Positions 26,184 through 33,354 of a stretch of DNA of 64,000 nt are shown here, piece by piece (position 1 is the stretch's first letter; each line of letters begins with the position of its first letter). Where the stretch lies: the NCBI GenBank assembly GCA_034434515.1, contig DAOTZA010000139.1:1-64000 (forward strand). The letters run 5' to 3'. The position numbers and the translations under genes are program-made. Source of the DNA: NAK19 sp034434515. GTDB lineage: Bacteria > Chloroflexota > Anaerolineae > Anaerolineales > UBA4823. The notes beneath the pieces are model-generated. The model saw only the letters and a program-made list of their open reading frames with translations. It searched no databases and was not told the DNA's origin.

Positions 26184-26792
26184 CTACTCGCTTAACAATC
26201 TGGTAAGGTAGGGCAGTAGAACCTGTAACGCGCGCCCACGATGGCTGAGGGCATTCTTTTCAGAGATGCTGAGCTCAGCCATGGTCTGGTTCAAAGCGGG
26301 TAGCAAGAAAATCGGGTCATAACCAAAGCCGCCTGCACCGCGCTCCTCCGGTATGATCTCACCTTCGCACACGCCTTCAAAGAAAGCCAATTCCTGTTGG
26401 GGGATGGCAAGGGCGAGGATGCAGCGGAAGCGCGCCGTCCAGGGGCGCGGTTTATCCTTCAAGCGGGAAAGGAGATAAGCGCGGCGGTCTGCATCGGTGG
26501 CGTTTGGCAAGGGCGCATAGCGTGCCGAGCGGAGGCCGGGTTCTCCGTTTAGAGCGTCAACTTCCAGTCCAGAATCATCGGCTAAGGTTGGCAAGCCGCT
26601 TGCAGCGACGTACGCTGTAGCTTTCTTGGCGGCGTTTTCAGCGTAGGTTGCGCCATCTTCGTGAATATCCAGGTGCAGCGCAAGGTCGCGCAAATCTAGG
26701 ATTTCAATCGGAAGGGCCGATAAGACGGCGCGCATTTCATGGACTTTGCCGATATTTGCCGTAGCCAGAAGTAACTTGTAGGGTTGGATCAT
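26184..26792 (-). CDS. rdgB: XTP/dITP diphosphatase (RdgB/HAM1)
   Basis: Hydrolyses non-canonical purine triphosphates to keep them out of DNA. Motifs: LLATANIGKVHEM at the N-terminus (substrate loop), LADDSGLEVDALNGEPGLRS with the catalytic Asp, and GAGGFGYDPIFLLP plus SHRGRAL at the C-terminus. The upstream TTG at 26801 lacks a ribosome site; the ATG at 26792 has GGAG close by, so about 202 residues. It is divergently oriented to the DUF177 gene. Confidence 0.94.
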   Translation of the reverse strand: MIQPYKLLLATANIGKVHEMRAVLSALPIEILDLRDLALHLDIHEDGATYAENAAKKATAYVAASGLPTLADDSGLEVDALNGEPGLRSARYAPLPNATDADRRAYLLSRLKDKPRPWTARFRCILALAIPQQELAFFEGVCEGEIIPEERGAGGFGYDPIFLLPALNQTMAELSISEKNALSHRGRALQVLLPYLTRLLSE

Positions 26793-26847
26793 ACGCTCCA
26801 ATAAATTTTACATCAAAATTCTGCAAATACAAAATATATAGTAATTC

Positions 26848-26876
26848 TTGACAGATTGAAAGGGTTATGCTATAAT
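26848..26876 (+). promoter_or_regulatory. Sigma-70 promoter of the DUF177-sigma factor pair
   Basis: TTGACA (26848-26853), 17-base spacer, TATAAT (26871-26876): a perfect consensus. Predicted start near 26883 gives a leader of about 22 bases before the GTG at 26906. Confidence 0.92.
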
Positions 26877-26905
26877 TTTTATAACTTTCCGGATGTGGAT
26901 GATCC

Positions 26906-27427
26906 GTGGTTGCTAAAGGTCCTCTTCGTCTCAATGCCGGCTTTATTGTTGGTCTTCCAGTAGGTGAGAGCCGTGACTTTGATGTTGACATCTCCCATAT
27001 TGTCCTCGAGTCAGACTTAATCTTAGATGAGTTGAGCGGCAGTGTGCGCATCACCCGCACAGCTCAGGGACTGCTGCTCCATGCCATGATGCATGCAACG
27101 ACCCCAAGCCAATGCGTGCGTTGTCTCAATGATTTTACCTTACCCCTGGAAGTTGATTTTACGGAATTATACGCTTTCTCCCGCAATGGGATGAGTGAAA
27201 GTGGCTTGCTTTTGCCCGAGGATGCCCAGATTGATCTTTCACCGCTGGTGCGCGAATATATGCTATTAGCCGTTCCAATTCAGCCACTGTGTATGCCAGA
27301 CTGCAAAGGGCTTTGTCCGATTTGCGGCGCTAACCAAAATGAAAATGTCTGTAATCATCCTGAAGAAGAGATTGATCCAAGGCTATCTATCCTGAAAACG
27401 TGGTTAGATCACAACGAGATCGAATAG
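26906..27427 (+). CDS. DUF177 (YceD-like) protein with zinc-finger-type Cys clusters
   Basis: 173 residues, GTG start. The DUF177 family is linked to 23S rRNA/large-subunit maturation and usually sits next to rpmF (ribosomal protein L32). The family core is CVRCLNDFTLPLEVDFTELY, and the C-terminal half carries CMPDCKGLCPICGANQNEN plus CNH, a possible Zn site. Here rpmF does not follow; the next gene is a primary-type sigma factor 45 bases downstream. Confidence 0.85.
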   Translation: MVAKGPLRLNAGFIVGLPVGESRDFDVDISHIVLESDLILDELSGSVRITRTAQGLLLHAMMHATTPSQCVRCLNDFTLPLEVDFTELYAFSRNGMSESGLLLPEDAQIDLSPLVREYMLLAVPIQPLCMPDCKGLCPICGANQNENVCNHPEEEIDPRLSILKTWLDHNEIE

Positions 27428-27472
27428 TTTTCGTCCTTGTTCGCCTGTTTTTATAGTTAAGGAGGGATGCGC

Positions 27473-28492
27473 ATGGTTTTATCAGGGGCAGACATTGTTG
27501 AGGAAATCAATCCTTTTCTTTTAACGTCTTTAAGTGAAATTGAGCTGGCAGAGACGGAAGAGTATGACGAAAATTCGGATCATTTTTCCGATGACACCTT
27601 AGATATCTATCTTCGTGAAATGGCGGCCGTGCCTCTTCTGAGCCATCAAGAAGAGATCGATCTGGCACGCCGTTTTGAACGCGGCAAACAAGCTCAGCTC
27701 GAACTTGCCAACACGAAAGGTAGAATCAGCAAAAGAAGATTAGCCGAACTCAAGGCTCTGATCAGCGATGGCCTGGCTGCCCGTGAACATCTGATTAAAG
27801 CCAATACTCGCCTAGTGATCTCGATTGCGCGACGCTATATCGGCTGCGGTGTGCCATTGAGCGACCTGATCCAGGAGGGTAATTTGGGTCTGATCCGCGC
27901 GGTCGAAAAGTTCGAGTACCAGCGCGGATTTCGTTTTTCAACCTATGCCACCTGGTGGATCCGTCAGGCAGTCATGCGGGCGATTGCCATGCAGAGCCGC
28001 ACCATCCGTTTACCAGTCTATCTTGGCGATCGCGTGCGCCAGTTTCAACAGGTTGCGCATGCGCTCGAACAAGAGTTGGGCAGACCACCCACCTTGCAGG
28101 AATTAGCCCAGGAGTTGAATGTAACCCCTGAGAAGGTGCACTGGGTCATGCAGATGTCTCAGACACCGCTCTCTCTCGAAGACCCTTACGGAGACGAGGA
28201 GGATTCGGAATTTGGGGCTTTTGTAGAAGATGAAACGGCGGAGCAACCGTATGATGCTGTGCAACAAATGATGCTTCAGGAGCAAGTGGAACAAGCCCTG
28301 GCTACCCTTACCCCGCGCGAAGCCCGCGTGCTCCGCTTAAGGTATGGCTTAGGATATCAAAGGCAGTTGACGTTGGAGGAGGTTGGGGATAAATTCGGTT
28401 TAACCCGCGAACGAATCCGCCAAATTGAACTGCAAGCATTGCGCCGCTTGCGTCATCCCAGTCGAGCGCGTATCTTGCGCGAATATCTCTAG
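27473..28492 (+). CDS. Primary-type RNA polymerase sigma factor (RpoD/SigA-like)
   Basis: About 339 residues. Region 1.2 DTLDIYLREMAAVPLLSHQE, region 2 with ANTRLVISIARRYIGCGVPL, DLIQEGNLGLIRAVEKFEYQ and the -10 recognition helix FSTYATWWIRQAVMRAIA, region 3 with RPPTLQELAQELNVTPEKVH, and region 4 ending RERIRQIELQALRRLRHPSR. No region 1.1, so it may be the housekeeping factor or a close group 2 paralogue. Two ATGs are in frame; the one at 27473 is favoured because AAGGAGG (27459-27465) then lies seven bases away, whereas it abuts the ATG at 27467. Confidence 0.94.
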   Translation: MVLSGADIVEEINPFLLTSLSEIELAETEEYDENSDHFSDDTLDIYLREMAAVPLLSHQEEIDLARRFERGKQAQLELANTKGRISKRRLAELKALISDGLAAREHLIKANTRLVISIARRYIGCGVPLSDLIQEGNLGLIRAVEKFEYQRGFRFSTYATWWIRQAVMRAIAMQSRTIRLPVYLGDRVRQFQQVAHALEQELGRPPTLQELAQELNVTPEKVHWVMQMSQTPLSLEDPYGDEEDSEFGAFVEDETAEQPYDAVQQMMLQEQVEQALATLTPREARVLRLRYGLGYQRQLTLEEVGDKFGLTRERIRQIELQALRRLRHPSRARILREYL

Positions 28493-28512
28493 CCAACAAT
28501 GCAAAGTAGAGG

Positions 28513-28541
28513 TTGACAAAATCTATTTGTGCGGATAAACT
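28513..28541 (+). promoter_or_regulatory. Promoter of the metG leader
   Basis: TTGACA (28513-28518), 17-base spacer, TAAACT (28536-28541). The -35 is perfect, the -10 matches four of six. Transcription would start near 28548-28549, two or three bases before the ATG of the leader peptide. Confidence 0.72.
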
Positions 28542-28550
28542 CACCCCGAT

Positions 28551-28658
28551 ATGAATGGTTGGATGATGTCACCAAACCCAATGATGCGCCTTTTGATGGC
28601 GGCAATGCCCAAGTCGCCAAGCAGACGGACAGCCCGGTTGCCTTCCCAATCGGGTTGA
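28551..28658 (+). CDS. Methionine-rich leader peptide of metG (35 codons)
   Basis: Too short for normal gene finding. It reads MNGWMMSPNPMMRLLMAAM in its first 19 codons (Met at positions 1, 5, 6, 11, 12, 16, 19), then a Met-free tail of 16 codons rich in Ser, Pro and Arg, and stops with TGA at 28656. There is no Shine-Dalgarno, and the predicted transcription start is 2-3 bases upstream, so translation would be leaderless. Seven Met codons just upstream of a terminator and methionyl-tRNA synthetase strongly suggest a stalling-type attenuator: slow decoding at Met codons would leave the antiterminator arm at 28627-28635 free. The role is inferred. Confidence 0.78.
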   Translation: MNGWMMSPNPMMRLLMAAMPKSPSRRTARLPSQSG

Positions 28659-28706
28659 GATGGAAAACATCGATAGAATGGGCTGTCCAAAAAGGACAGC
28701 CTTTTT
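28627..28706 (+). promoter_or_regulatory. metG attenuator: antiterminator/terminator pair
   Basis: Arm A GGACAGCCC (28627-28635) is a perfect 9-base partner for arm B GGGCTGTCC (28680-28688). Arm B can instead pair with arm C GGACAGCC (28694-28701) around AAAAA, followed by TTTTT (28702-28706): a rho-independent terminator. A-B and B-C exclude one another. A competing hairpin CCCGGTT/AATCGGG (28633-28639 with 28648-28654) can sequester arm A. Arm A lies in codons 26-29 of the leader peptide, just ahead of a ribosome stalled on the last Met codon. Confidence 0.85.
28681..28706 (+). terminator. Intrinsic terminator in the metG leader
   Basis: GGCTGTCC-AAAAA-GGACAGCC followed by TTTTT and a second T-rich stretch. 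It ends about 12 bases before the metG ribosome binding site GGAGGAGG, so readthrough must be controlled for metG to be expressed from the upstream promoter. Confidence 0.92.
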
Positions 28707-28732
28707 AATTTTTGCTCTGGAGGAGGAATGCC

Positions 28733-30517
28733 ATGACTCAAAATATCCTGGTTGCGGTTGCCTGGCCATACGCAAATTCTGAAATTCATGTTGGCAATCT
28801 TACCGGCTCTTACTTGCCAGCCGACATCTTTGCCCGTTTTCAGCGCCTAAGGGGGAACCGGGTGGCGATGGTTTCGGGGTCGGATTCGCATGGGACGCCG
28901 GTGACCGTGCGCGCTGATGCTGAAGGCACCACCCCCTATCAGGTTTATCAAAGGTACCATCAAGGCTTTCTCGAATTATTCCAGAAAGCCGGTTTGACCT
29001 ACGATCTGTTCACTAGCACTCATACTACCAATCACTTCAAGGTCTCGCAGGCAATTTTCCTGGCTTTGAATCACAATGGTTACCTCTATACCCAGAGCGA
29101 GCAACAATGGTTTTCACCCACTCAGAATCGATTTTTGCCCGATCGCTATGTCGAAGGCACCTGTTATCTATGTGGTTATGAAGGCGCTCGGGGAGATCAA
29201 TGCGATGGCTGCGGTAATCTCCTCGATGCCACCCAACTGATCAACCCTCGATCAAAGATCGATGGCTCGACGCCCGAATTGCGCGAGACAGCCCATTTTT
29301 ATCTCGATCTCGCCGCGTTACAGCCTGAGATCGTGCGCTTTTTGGAAGAACGTCAATCCTATTGGCGGCCAAATGTCTTGCGCCAATCCTTAGGACAAAT
29401 CCAGGCCGAAAATTTGCGCGGGCGGCCGATCACCCGTGATCTGGATTGGGGAATCCCGGTGCCAATCGAGGGTTGGGAGGGAAAATGTCTCTATGTCTGG
29501 TTTGAAGCGGTGATCGGTTATCTTTCGGCAACGATCGAGTGGGCACAAATACAGGGGCAAGCAGATGCCTGGCAGGATTGGTGGTTCAACCCTGAAGCGC
29601 GGGCTTATTATTTTATCGGTAAAGACAACATTCCTTTTCATGCCATCATCTGGCCAGGTCAATTAATTGGCTCTGGCGAATGGTTTGGAAAACTCTTTGC
29701 CAACGTTGGAGGGAAGCGATTGACCTTGCCGTATGATGTGCCGGCCAATGAGTTTATGAATCTGGAAGGCAAGAAGATCTCGGGCAGTCGGAACTGGGCG
29801 GTTTGGGGAAATGATTTCCTTAGCCGCTACGATCCTGACCCGTTGCGCTATTACCTCACCGCCAACATGCCTGAAACGCGCGATACCGATTGGGATTGGC
29901 AAGATTTCTATCAGCGCAACAATAGTGAGTTGGTGGCGACTTGGGGTAATCTTGCCAATCGAGTGTTGTCCTTTGCTTTCAAACATTGGGACGGGCACGT
30001 TCCCGATGCGGGAGAATTACGCGCCGTTGATCAGGAATTGTTGGAAAAAGTTCGCCAGGGTTTCCAAACCGTTAGCGAACATCTGGAAGCTGTGCGCCTG
30101 CGAGCAGCCCTTTTGGAAACAATGAACCTTGCCAGCGAGGTGAATAAATACCTGGATTTGACCGGTCCATGGTTTGAGATCAAGACCGACAAAGATGCTG
30201 CTGCCAAGTCGATCTTCACTGCCTTGCGCGCAATCGATACGTTGAAAGTCCTTTTTGCTCCGTTTCTGCCGTTTAGTACGGAGAAAATCCATCGCTATCT
30301 TGGCTATTACCAACCATTCTTTGGCGAACAAAAAACTGAGCTGCTCACCGATGAATTGGGCGAACATCGGGTCTTGCTCTATGATGGTTCACGGGCAAGT
30401 GGAGAATGGAAGCTCAGTGAATTGCCGCCTGGTCAAGCGCTTACCCAGCCTGCGCCGCTGTTCAAAAAATTAGAAGAAAAAATTGTCGCCGAGGAGCGGG
30501 CTCGCCTGGGAGCTTGA
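28733..30517 (+). CDS. metG: Methionyl-tRNA synthetase
   Basis: 594 residues from the ATG at 28733, chosen because GGAGGAGG (28719-28726) is correctly spaced; a TTG at 28712 is in frame but not supported. Class I enzyme: the HIGH-type site is HVGN at residues 19-22 after PYAN, the zinc knuckle is CYLCGYEGARGDQCDGCG, and the KMSKS-equivalent loop is KKISGS. The anticodon-binding helical domain follows with NLANRVLSFAFKHWDG. It ends without the C-terminal EMAP-type dimerisation domain. Regulated by the attenuator upstream. Confidence 0.97.
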   Translation: MTQNILVAVAWPYANSEIHVGNLTGSYLPADIFARFQRLRGNRVAMVSGSDSHGTPVTVRADAEGTTPYQVYQRYHQGFLELFQKAGLTYDLFTSTHTTNHFKVSQAIFLALNHNGYLYTQSEQQWFSPTQNRFLPDRYVEGTCYLCGYEGARGDQCDGCGNLLDATQLINPRSKIDGSTPELRETAHFYLDLAALQPEIVRFLEERQSYWRPNVLRQSLGQIQAENLRGRPITRDLDWGIPVPIEGWEGKCLYVWFEAVIGYLSATIEWAQIQGQADAWQDWWFNPEARAYYFIGKDNIPFHAIIWPGQLIGSGEWFGKLFANVGGKRLTLPYDVPANEFMNLEGKKISGSRNWAVWGNDFLSRYDPDPLRYYLTANMPETRDTDWDWQDFYQRNNSELVATWGNLANRVLSFAFKHWDGHVPDAGELRAVDQELLEKVRQGFQTVSEHLEAVRLRAALLETMNLASEVNKYLDLTGPWFEIKTDKDAAAKSIFTALRAIDTLKVLFAPFLPFSTEKIHRYLGYYQPFFGEQKTELLTDELGEHRVLLYDGSRASGEWKLSELPPGQALTQPAPLFKKLEEKIVAEERARLGA

Positions 30518-30522
30518 GTGAG

Positions 30523-31272
30523 TCAAGCCTGATGCAGGCTTTCCCTAGGCGAACGGAGATACCAGCATCCGTCCGCTTTAACCATCACCTCATAAACTTT
30601 TCCCTGATAGCTTAGGGTCAAAAAGTGACTGCCCGAAGCATCTTGCCAGCGGCGTCCAATCGATTCAATGGGAATCCAATTCTCTTGCCAGTAGATGGCG
30701 CGGATGCGCAGGGAAGCAAAGTCTGTACCGCTGAACTCAACCGCAATGGGTTGGGTCGCTCTGAGACGGCGTTGCAGGGCTGGCTGGTTCCCGTGGTGGG
30801 CAATCCGCTCAGCCAGCCACCAGAGGGCAGCTTCTGCGCTTTGCTGTTTGATTTGTTCCCGTGTGCCAAAAAAACGATAGAGGTGAGCATGGATTTGATC
30901 GAGGACTGCCAGCCCAATCCACACTGTGCCAACCGGCTTTTGAGGCGAACCACCGCCTGGTCCGGCGATGCCGCTGACGGAGATGGCCGTCTGGACCTGA
31001 AAGAGATGCTTAACCCCCTGAGCCATTTCTTTCACCGTTTGTTCGCTAACCGCTCCGAAGCGATCTAGCGTATCCTGGCTTACCCCAAGCAGATGTTGCT
31101 TGGCTGCGTTTGAATAGGCGACGACGCCGCCCAGGTAAACTTCAGAAGCGCCGGCTACATTGGTTATGCGATGACTGATCAACCCCCCTGTGCACGATTC
31201 GGCAAGGGCAAGTGTCCAACCCAGAGCAGTGAGTTGTTCGGTAAGCACAAATTCGATCGGATGAGTGTCCAT
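30523..31272 (-). CDS. CinA C-terminal/PncC-type amidase with extra C-terminal domain
   Basis: 249 residues. The first 160 are a CinA C-terminal domain: LALAESCTGGLISHRITNVA, FGAVSEQTVKEMAQGV and SVSGIAGPGGGSPQKPVGTV, which in PncC deamidates nicotinamide mononucleotide in the NAD salvage cycle. The remaining 75-90 residues (RIRAIYWQENWIPIESIGRR onward, with a YQGKVYEVMVKADGCWYL strand-rich end) are not part of PncC and look like a separate small beta domain. The N-terminal COG1058 domain of full CinA is absent. Confidence 0.88.
   Translation of the reverse strand: MDTHPIEFVLTEQLTALGWTLALAESCTGGLISHRITNVAGASEVYLGGVVAYSNAAKQHLLGVSQDTLDRFGAVSEQTVKEMAQGVKHLFQVQTAISVSGIAGPGGGSPQKPVGTVWIGLAVLDQIHAHLYRFFGTREQIKQQSAEAALWWLAERIAHHGNQPALQRRLRATQPIAVEFSGTDFASLRIRAIYWQENWIPIESIGRRWQDASGSHFLTLSYQGKVYEVMVKADGCWYLRSPRESLHQA
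30525..30541 (+). terminator. Short hairpin between convergent metG and pncC genes
   Basis: AAGCCTG-atg-CAGGCTT, seven-base arms with a 3-base loop, 8 bases past the metG stop and inside the last codons of the convergent pncC-type gene. Only a short T-run follows, so terminator strength is doubtful. Confidence 0.45.
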
Positions 31273-31339
31273 GGCAGGAATTATACTTGCGATTCCAGAA
31301 TGCTTGCTGGATAGAACTCTTGGTAAAATTTAGCTGAAG

Positions 31340-33214
31340 ATGGAGAAGAATAGCGGACTTCCAGATAGTATTGTGGCATTGCTGCCAAATTTGCCTGCTC
31401 GCCCTGGTTGTTACCTAATGAAGGATGGCGAGGGGAAGGTCATTTATGTCGGCAAAGCGGTGAATCTCCGCAATCGGGTGCGTTCATACTTCCACGCTCC
31501 TCAACAACTCAATCCACGCATCCGCCGCATGGTGGAGAAAATTGCCGACATCGAGTGGATTATCGTCGATTCAGAACTCGAGGCGCTGATCCTCGAGATG
31601 AATTTGATCAAGAAGTATCGCCCGCATTACAATGTGCGTCTTAAGGATGATAAGCGGTATCCTTATATCAAAGTGCATTGGGCGGATGATTTTCCGAAAG
31701 TTACCGTTACTCGCCAGATGATCCAGGATGGGTCACGCTATTTTGGCCCTTATACCAGTGTTTGGGCGGTTCACCAAACCCTGGATTTGCTGCGACGTAT
31801 TTTTCCTTACCTGACCTGCGATCGGGTGATCACCGGCAAGGATGAACGCGCGTGCTTGTATTACGATATTAAGTTGTGTCGCGCGCCATGTATCGGAGCA
31901 ATTGATCGAGAGAGCTATCGCCAGATGATCGCCGATCTATGTCATTTTTTAGAAGGACATACCGAAGAAATTGTCGCTCGGCTCAGGGTTAAAATGGAAA
32001 AAGCCGCCGAGAACTTGCAGTTTGAACAGGCAGCGGTGATCCGCGATCAAATCCGCGCCATTGAGAACGTGGTCGAAAAGCAAAAGGTGATCTCAAGTGA
32101 GATGACCGACTCGGATGTGATTGCCCTCGCCCGTGATAATGGCGATGCCTGCGTGCAGATCTTCTTCATCCGCAGCGGTAAATTAATCGGCCGCGAATAT
32201 TTTTTGTTAGAGGGCGCGGAAGAAACACCCGATGCAACTGTGATGGCTGAATTTATCAAACATTTTTACGATCGGGCAGCATCTGTTCCGGATCAAGTGT
32301 TATTGCCCGAGGAAGTCGAAGAAGCCCAAATTATCCGCCAATGGTTAAGTCAAAAGAAGGGTTCTCAAAAGGTGGAAATTAGCGTGCCACGGATCGGCAT
32401 CCAGCAAGCGTTGATCCAGATGGCAGCCGAAAACGCAGCTCAGACTTTAGCTACTTTGAAAGCGCAATGGGAGGTGGACACTCATCGGCAAGAGCAAGCC
32501 TTGCTGGAACTGCAAGAGTCTTTGGGCATCGAAAAGCCGCTCAACCGAATTGAATGCTACGATATTTCCAATACCCAGGGCGTGGCTGCGATTGGTAGCA
32601 TGGTGGTGTTTGAAAAAGGAACGCCGCGCAAAAGCTATTATCGCCGCTTTAACATCCGCTCGGTTAGCGGGCAAGATGACTTTGCCAGCCTAGAAGAAAC
32701 GCTCGAACGTCGCTTTCGGCGCTGGCAAGCAGCCCAAGAGCAGGAAGACAGCCCGGGCAAGAAACCTGACGCCGCTTTTGCCATTTTGCCCGATCTGATA
32801 ATTGTTGATGGCGGCAAAGGACAACTGAGCCGGGCGGTCAAAGTGTTAGAACGTTTTGGTTTATTTGAGCGGGTCAGTGTGATTAGTTTGGCAAAGCAGC
32901 AGGAAGAAGTCTTTTTACCCCACCGCTCGGAGAGTATCTTGTTGCCGAGGCATTCGCAAGGCTTTTATCTGTTGCAACGTATCCGTGATGAAGCGCACCG
33001 TTTCGCCATCACTGCTCATCGCAAATTGCGCACCAAACAGGGGCTGGCTTCGCGTCTGGAACTAATTCCTGGCATTGGCCCGGTCAAACGCAAACGTCTA
33101 TTGCAGCATTTCGGTGACGTGGATGCCATTCGCAACGCCAGCCTGGAAGAGCTGACTGCGGTCGAAGGCATTACCCCACACTTAGCGCTCCAGATTAAAT
33201 CTACTCTAGAATGA
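31340..33214 (+). CDS. uvrC: Excinuclease ABC subunit C
   Basis: 624 residues. Makes both incisions in nucleotide excision repair with UvrA and UvrB. Domains: GIY-YIG nuclease at the N-terminus (ARPGCYLMKDGEGKVIYVGK), Cys cluster RACLYYDIKLCRAPCIG, UVR motif (NLQFEQAAVIRDQIRAIENV, about 215-235), RNase H-like 5' nuclease (RIECYDISNTQGVAAIGSMV and DLIIVDGGKGQLSRA) and a C-terminal helix-hairpin-helix pair (LELIPGIGPVKRKRLLQHFG). All catalytic regions look intact. Confidence 0.97.
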   Translation: MEKNSGLPDSIVALLPNLPARPGCYLMKDGEGKVIYVGKAVNLRNRVRSYFHAPQQLNPRIRRMVEKIADIEWIIVDSELEALILEMNLIKKYRPHYNVRLKDDKRYPYIKVHWADDFPKVTVTRQMIQDGSRYFGPYTSVWAVHQTLDLLRRIFPYLTCDRVITGKDERACLYYDIKLCRAPCIGAIDRESYRQMIADLCHFLEGHTEEIVARLRVKMEKAAENLQFEQAAVIRDQIRAIENVVEKQKVISSEMTDSDVIALARDNGDACVQIFFIRSGKLIGREYFLLEGAEETPDATVMAEFIKHFYDRAASVPDQVLLPEEVEEAQIIRQWLSQKKGSQKVEISVPRIGIQQALIQMAAENAAQTLATLKAQWEVDTHRQEQALLELQESLGIEKPLNRIECYDISNTQGVAAIGSMVVFEKGTPRKSYYRRFNIRSVSGQDDFASLEETLERRFRRWQAAQEQEDSPGKKPDAAFAILPDLIIVDGGKGQLSRAVKVLERFGLFERVSVISLAKQQEEVFLPHRSESILLPRHSQGFYLLQRIRDEAHRFAITAHRKLRTKQGLASRLELIPGIGPVKRKRLLQHFGDVDAIRNASLEELTAVEGITPHLALQIKSTLE

Positions 33215-33224
33215 GAGGCAGGAG

Positions 33225-33341
33225 ATGAGCAAAAGACAGATCTCTCGCCGAGAGATGCGCCAAATCCGCATTCGCCAAATCCTGTTCGTTGTCGTTGCCA
33301 TCCTGATCATTTTGGCGATGGTGATCGGATCACTGCGTTAG
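33225..33341 (+). CDS. 38-residue single-span membrane microprotein downstream of uvrC
   Basis: Short ORF starting 10 bases after the uvrC stop. The first 19 residues are basic (six Arg, one Lys), followed by a hydrophobic helix ILFVVVAILIILAMVIGSL and a single Arg at the end. This is a typical N-in single-pass protein with an amphipathic basic anchor. A GAGAGG sequence lies seven bases upstream. No family is recognised; being in the uvrC transcript, a DNA-damage link is possible but unproven. Confidence 0.65.
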   Translation: MSKRQISRREMRQIRIRQILFVVVAILIILAMVIGSLR

Positions 33342-33354
33342 ACAAGCGCCGCAG

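Noticed and set aside
28541..28789. Minus-strand open frame over the metG leader
   Set aside because: Antisense to the leader and metG start; explained by the complementary structure of the attenuator.
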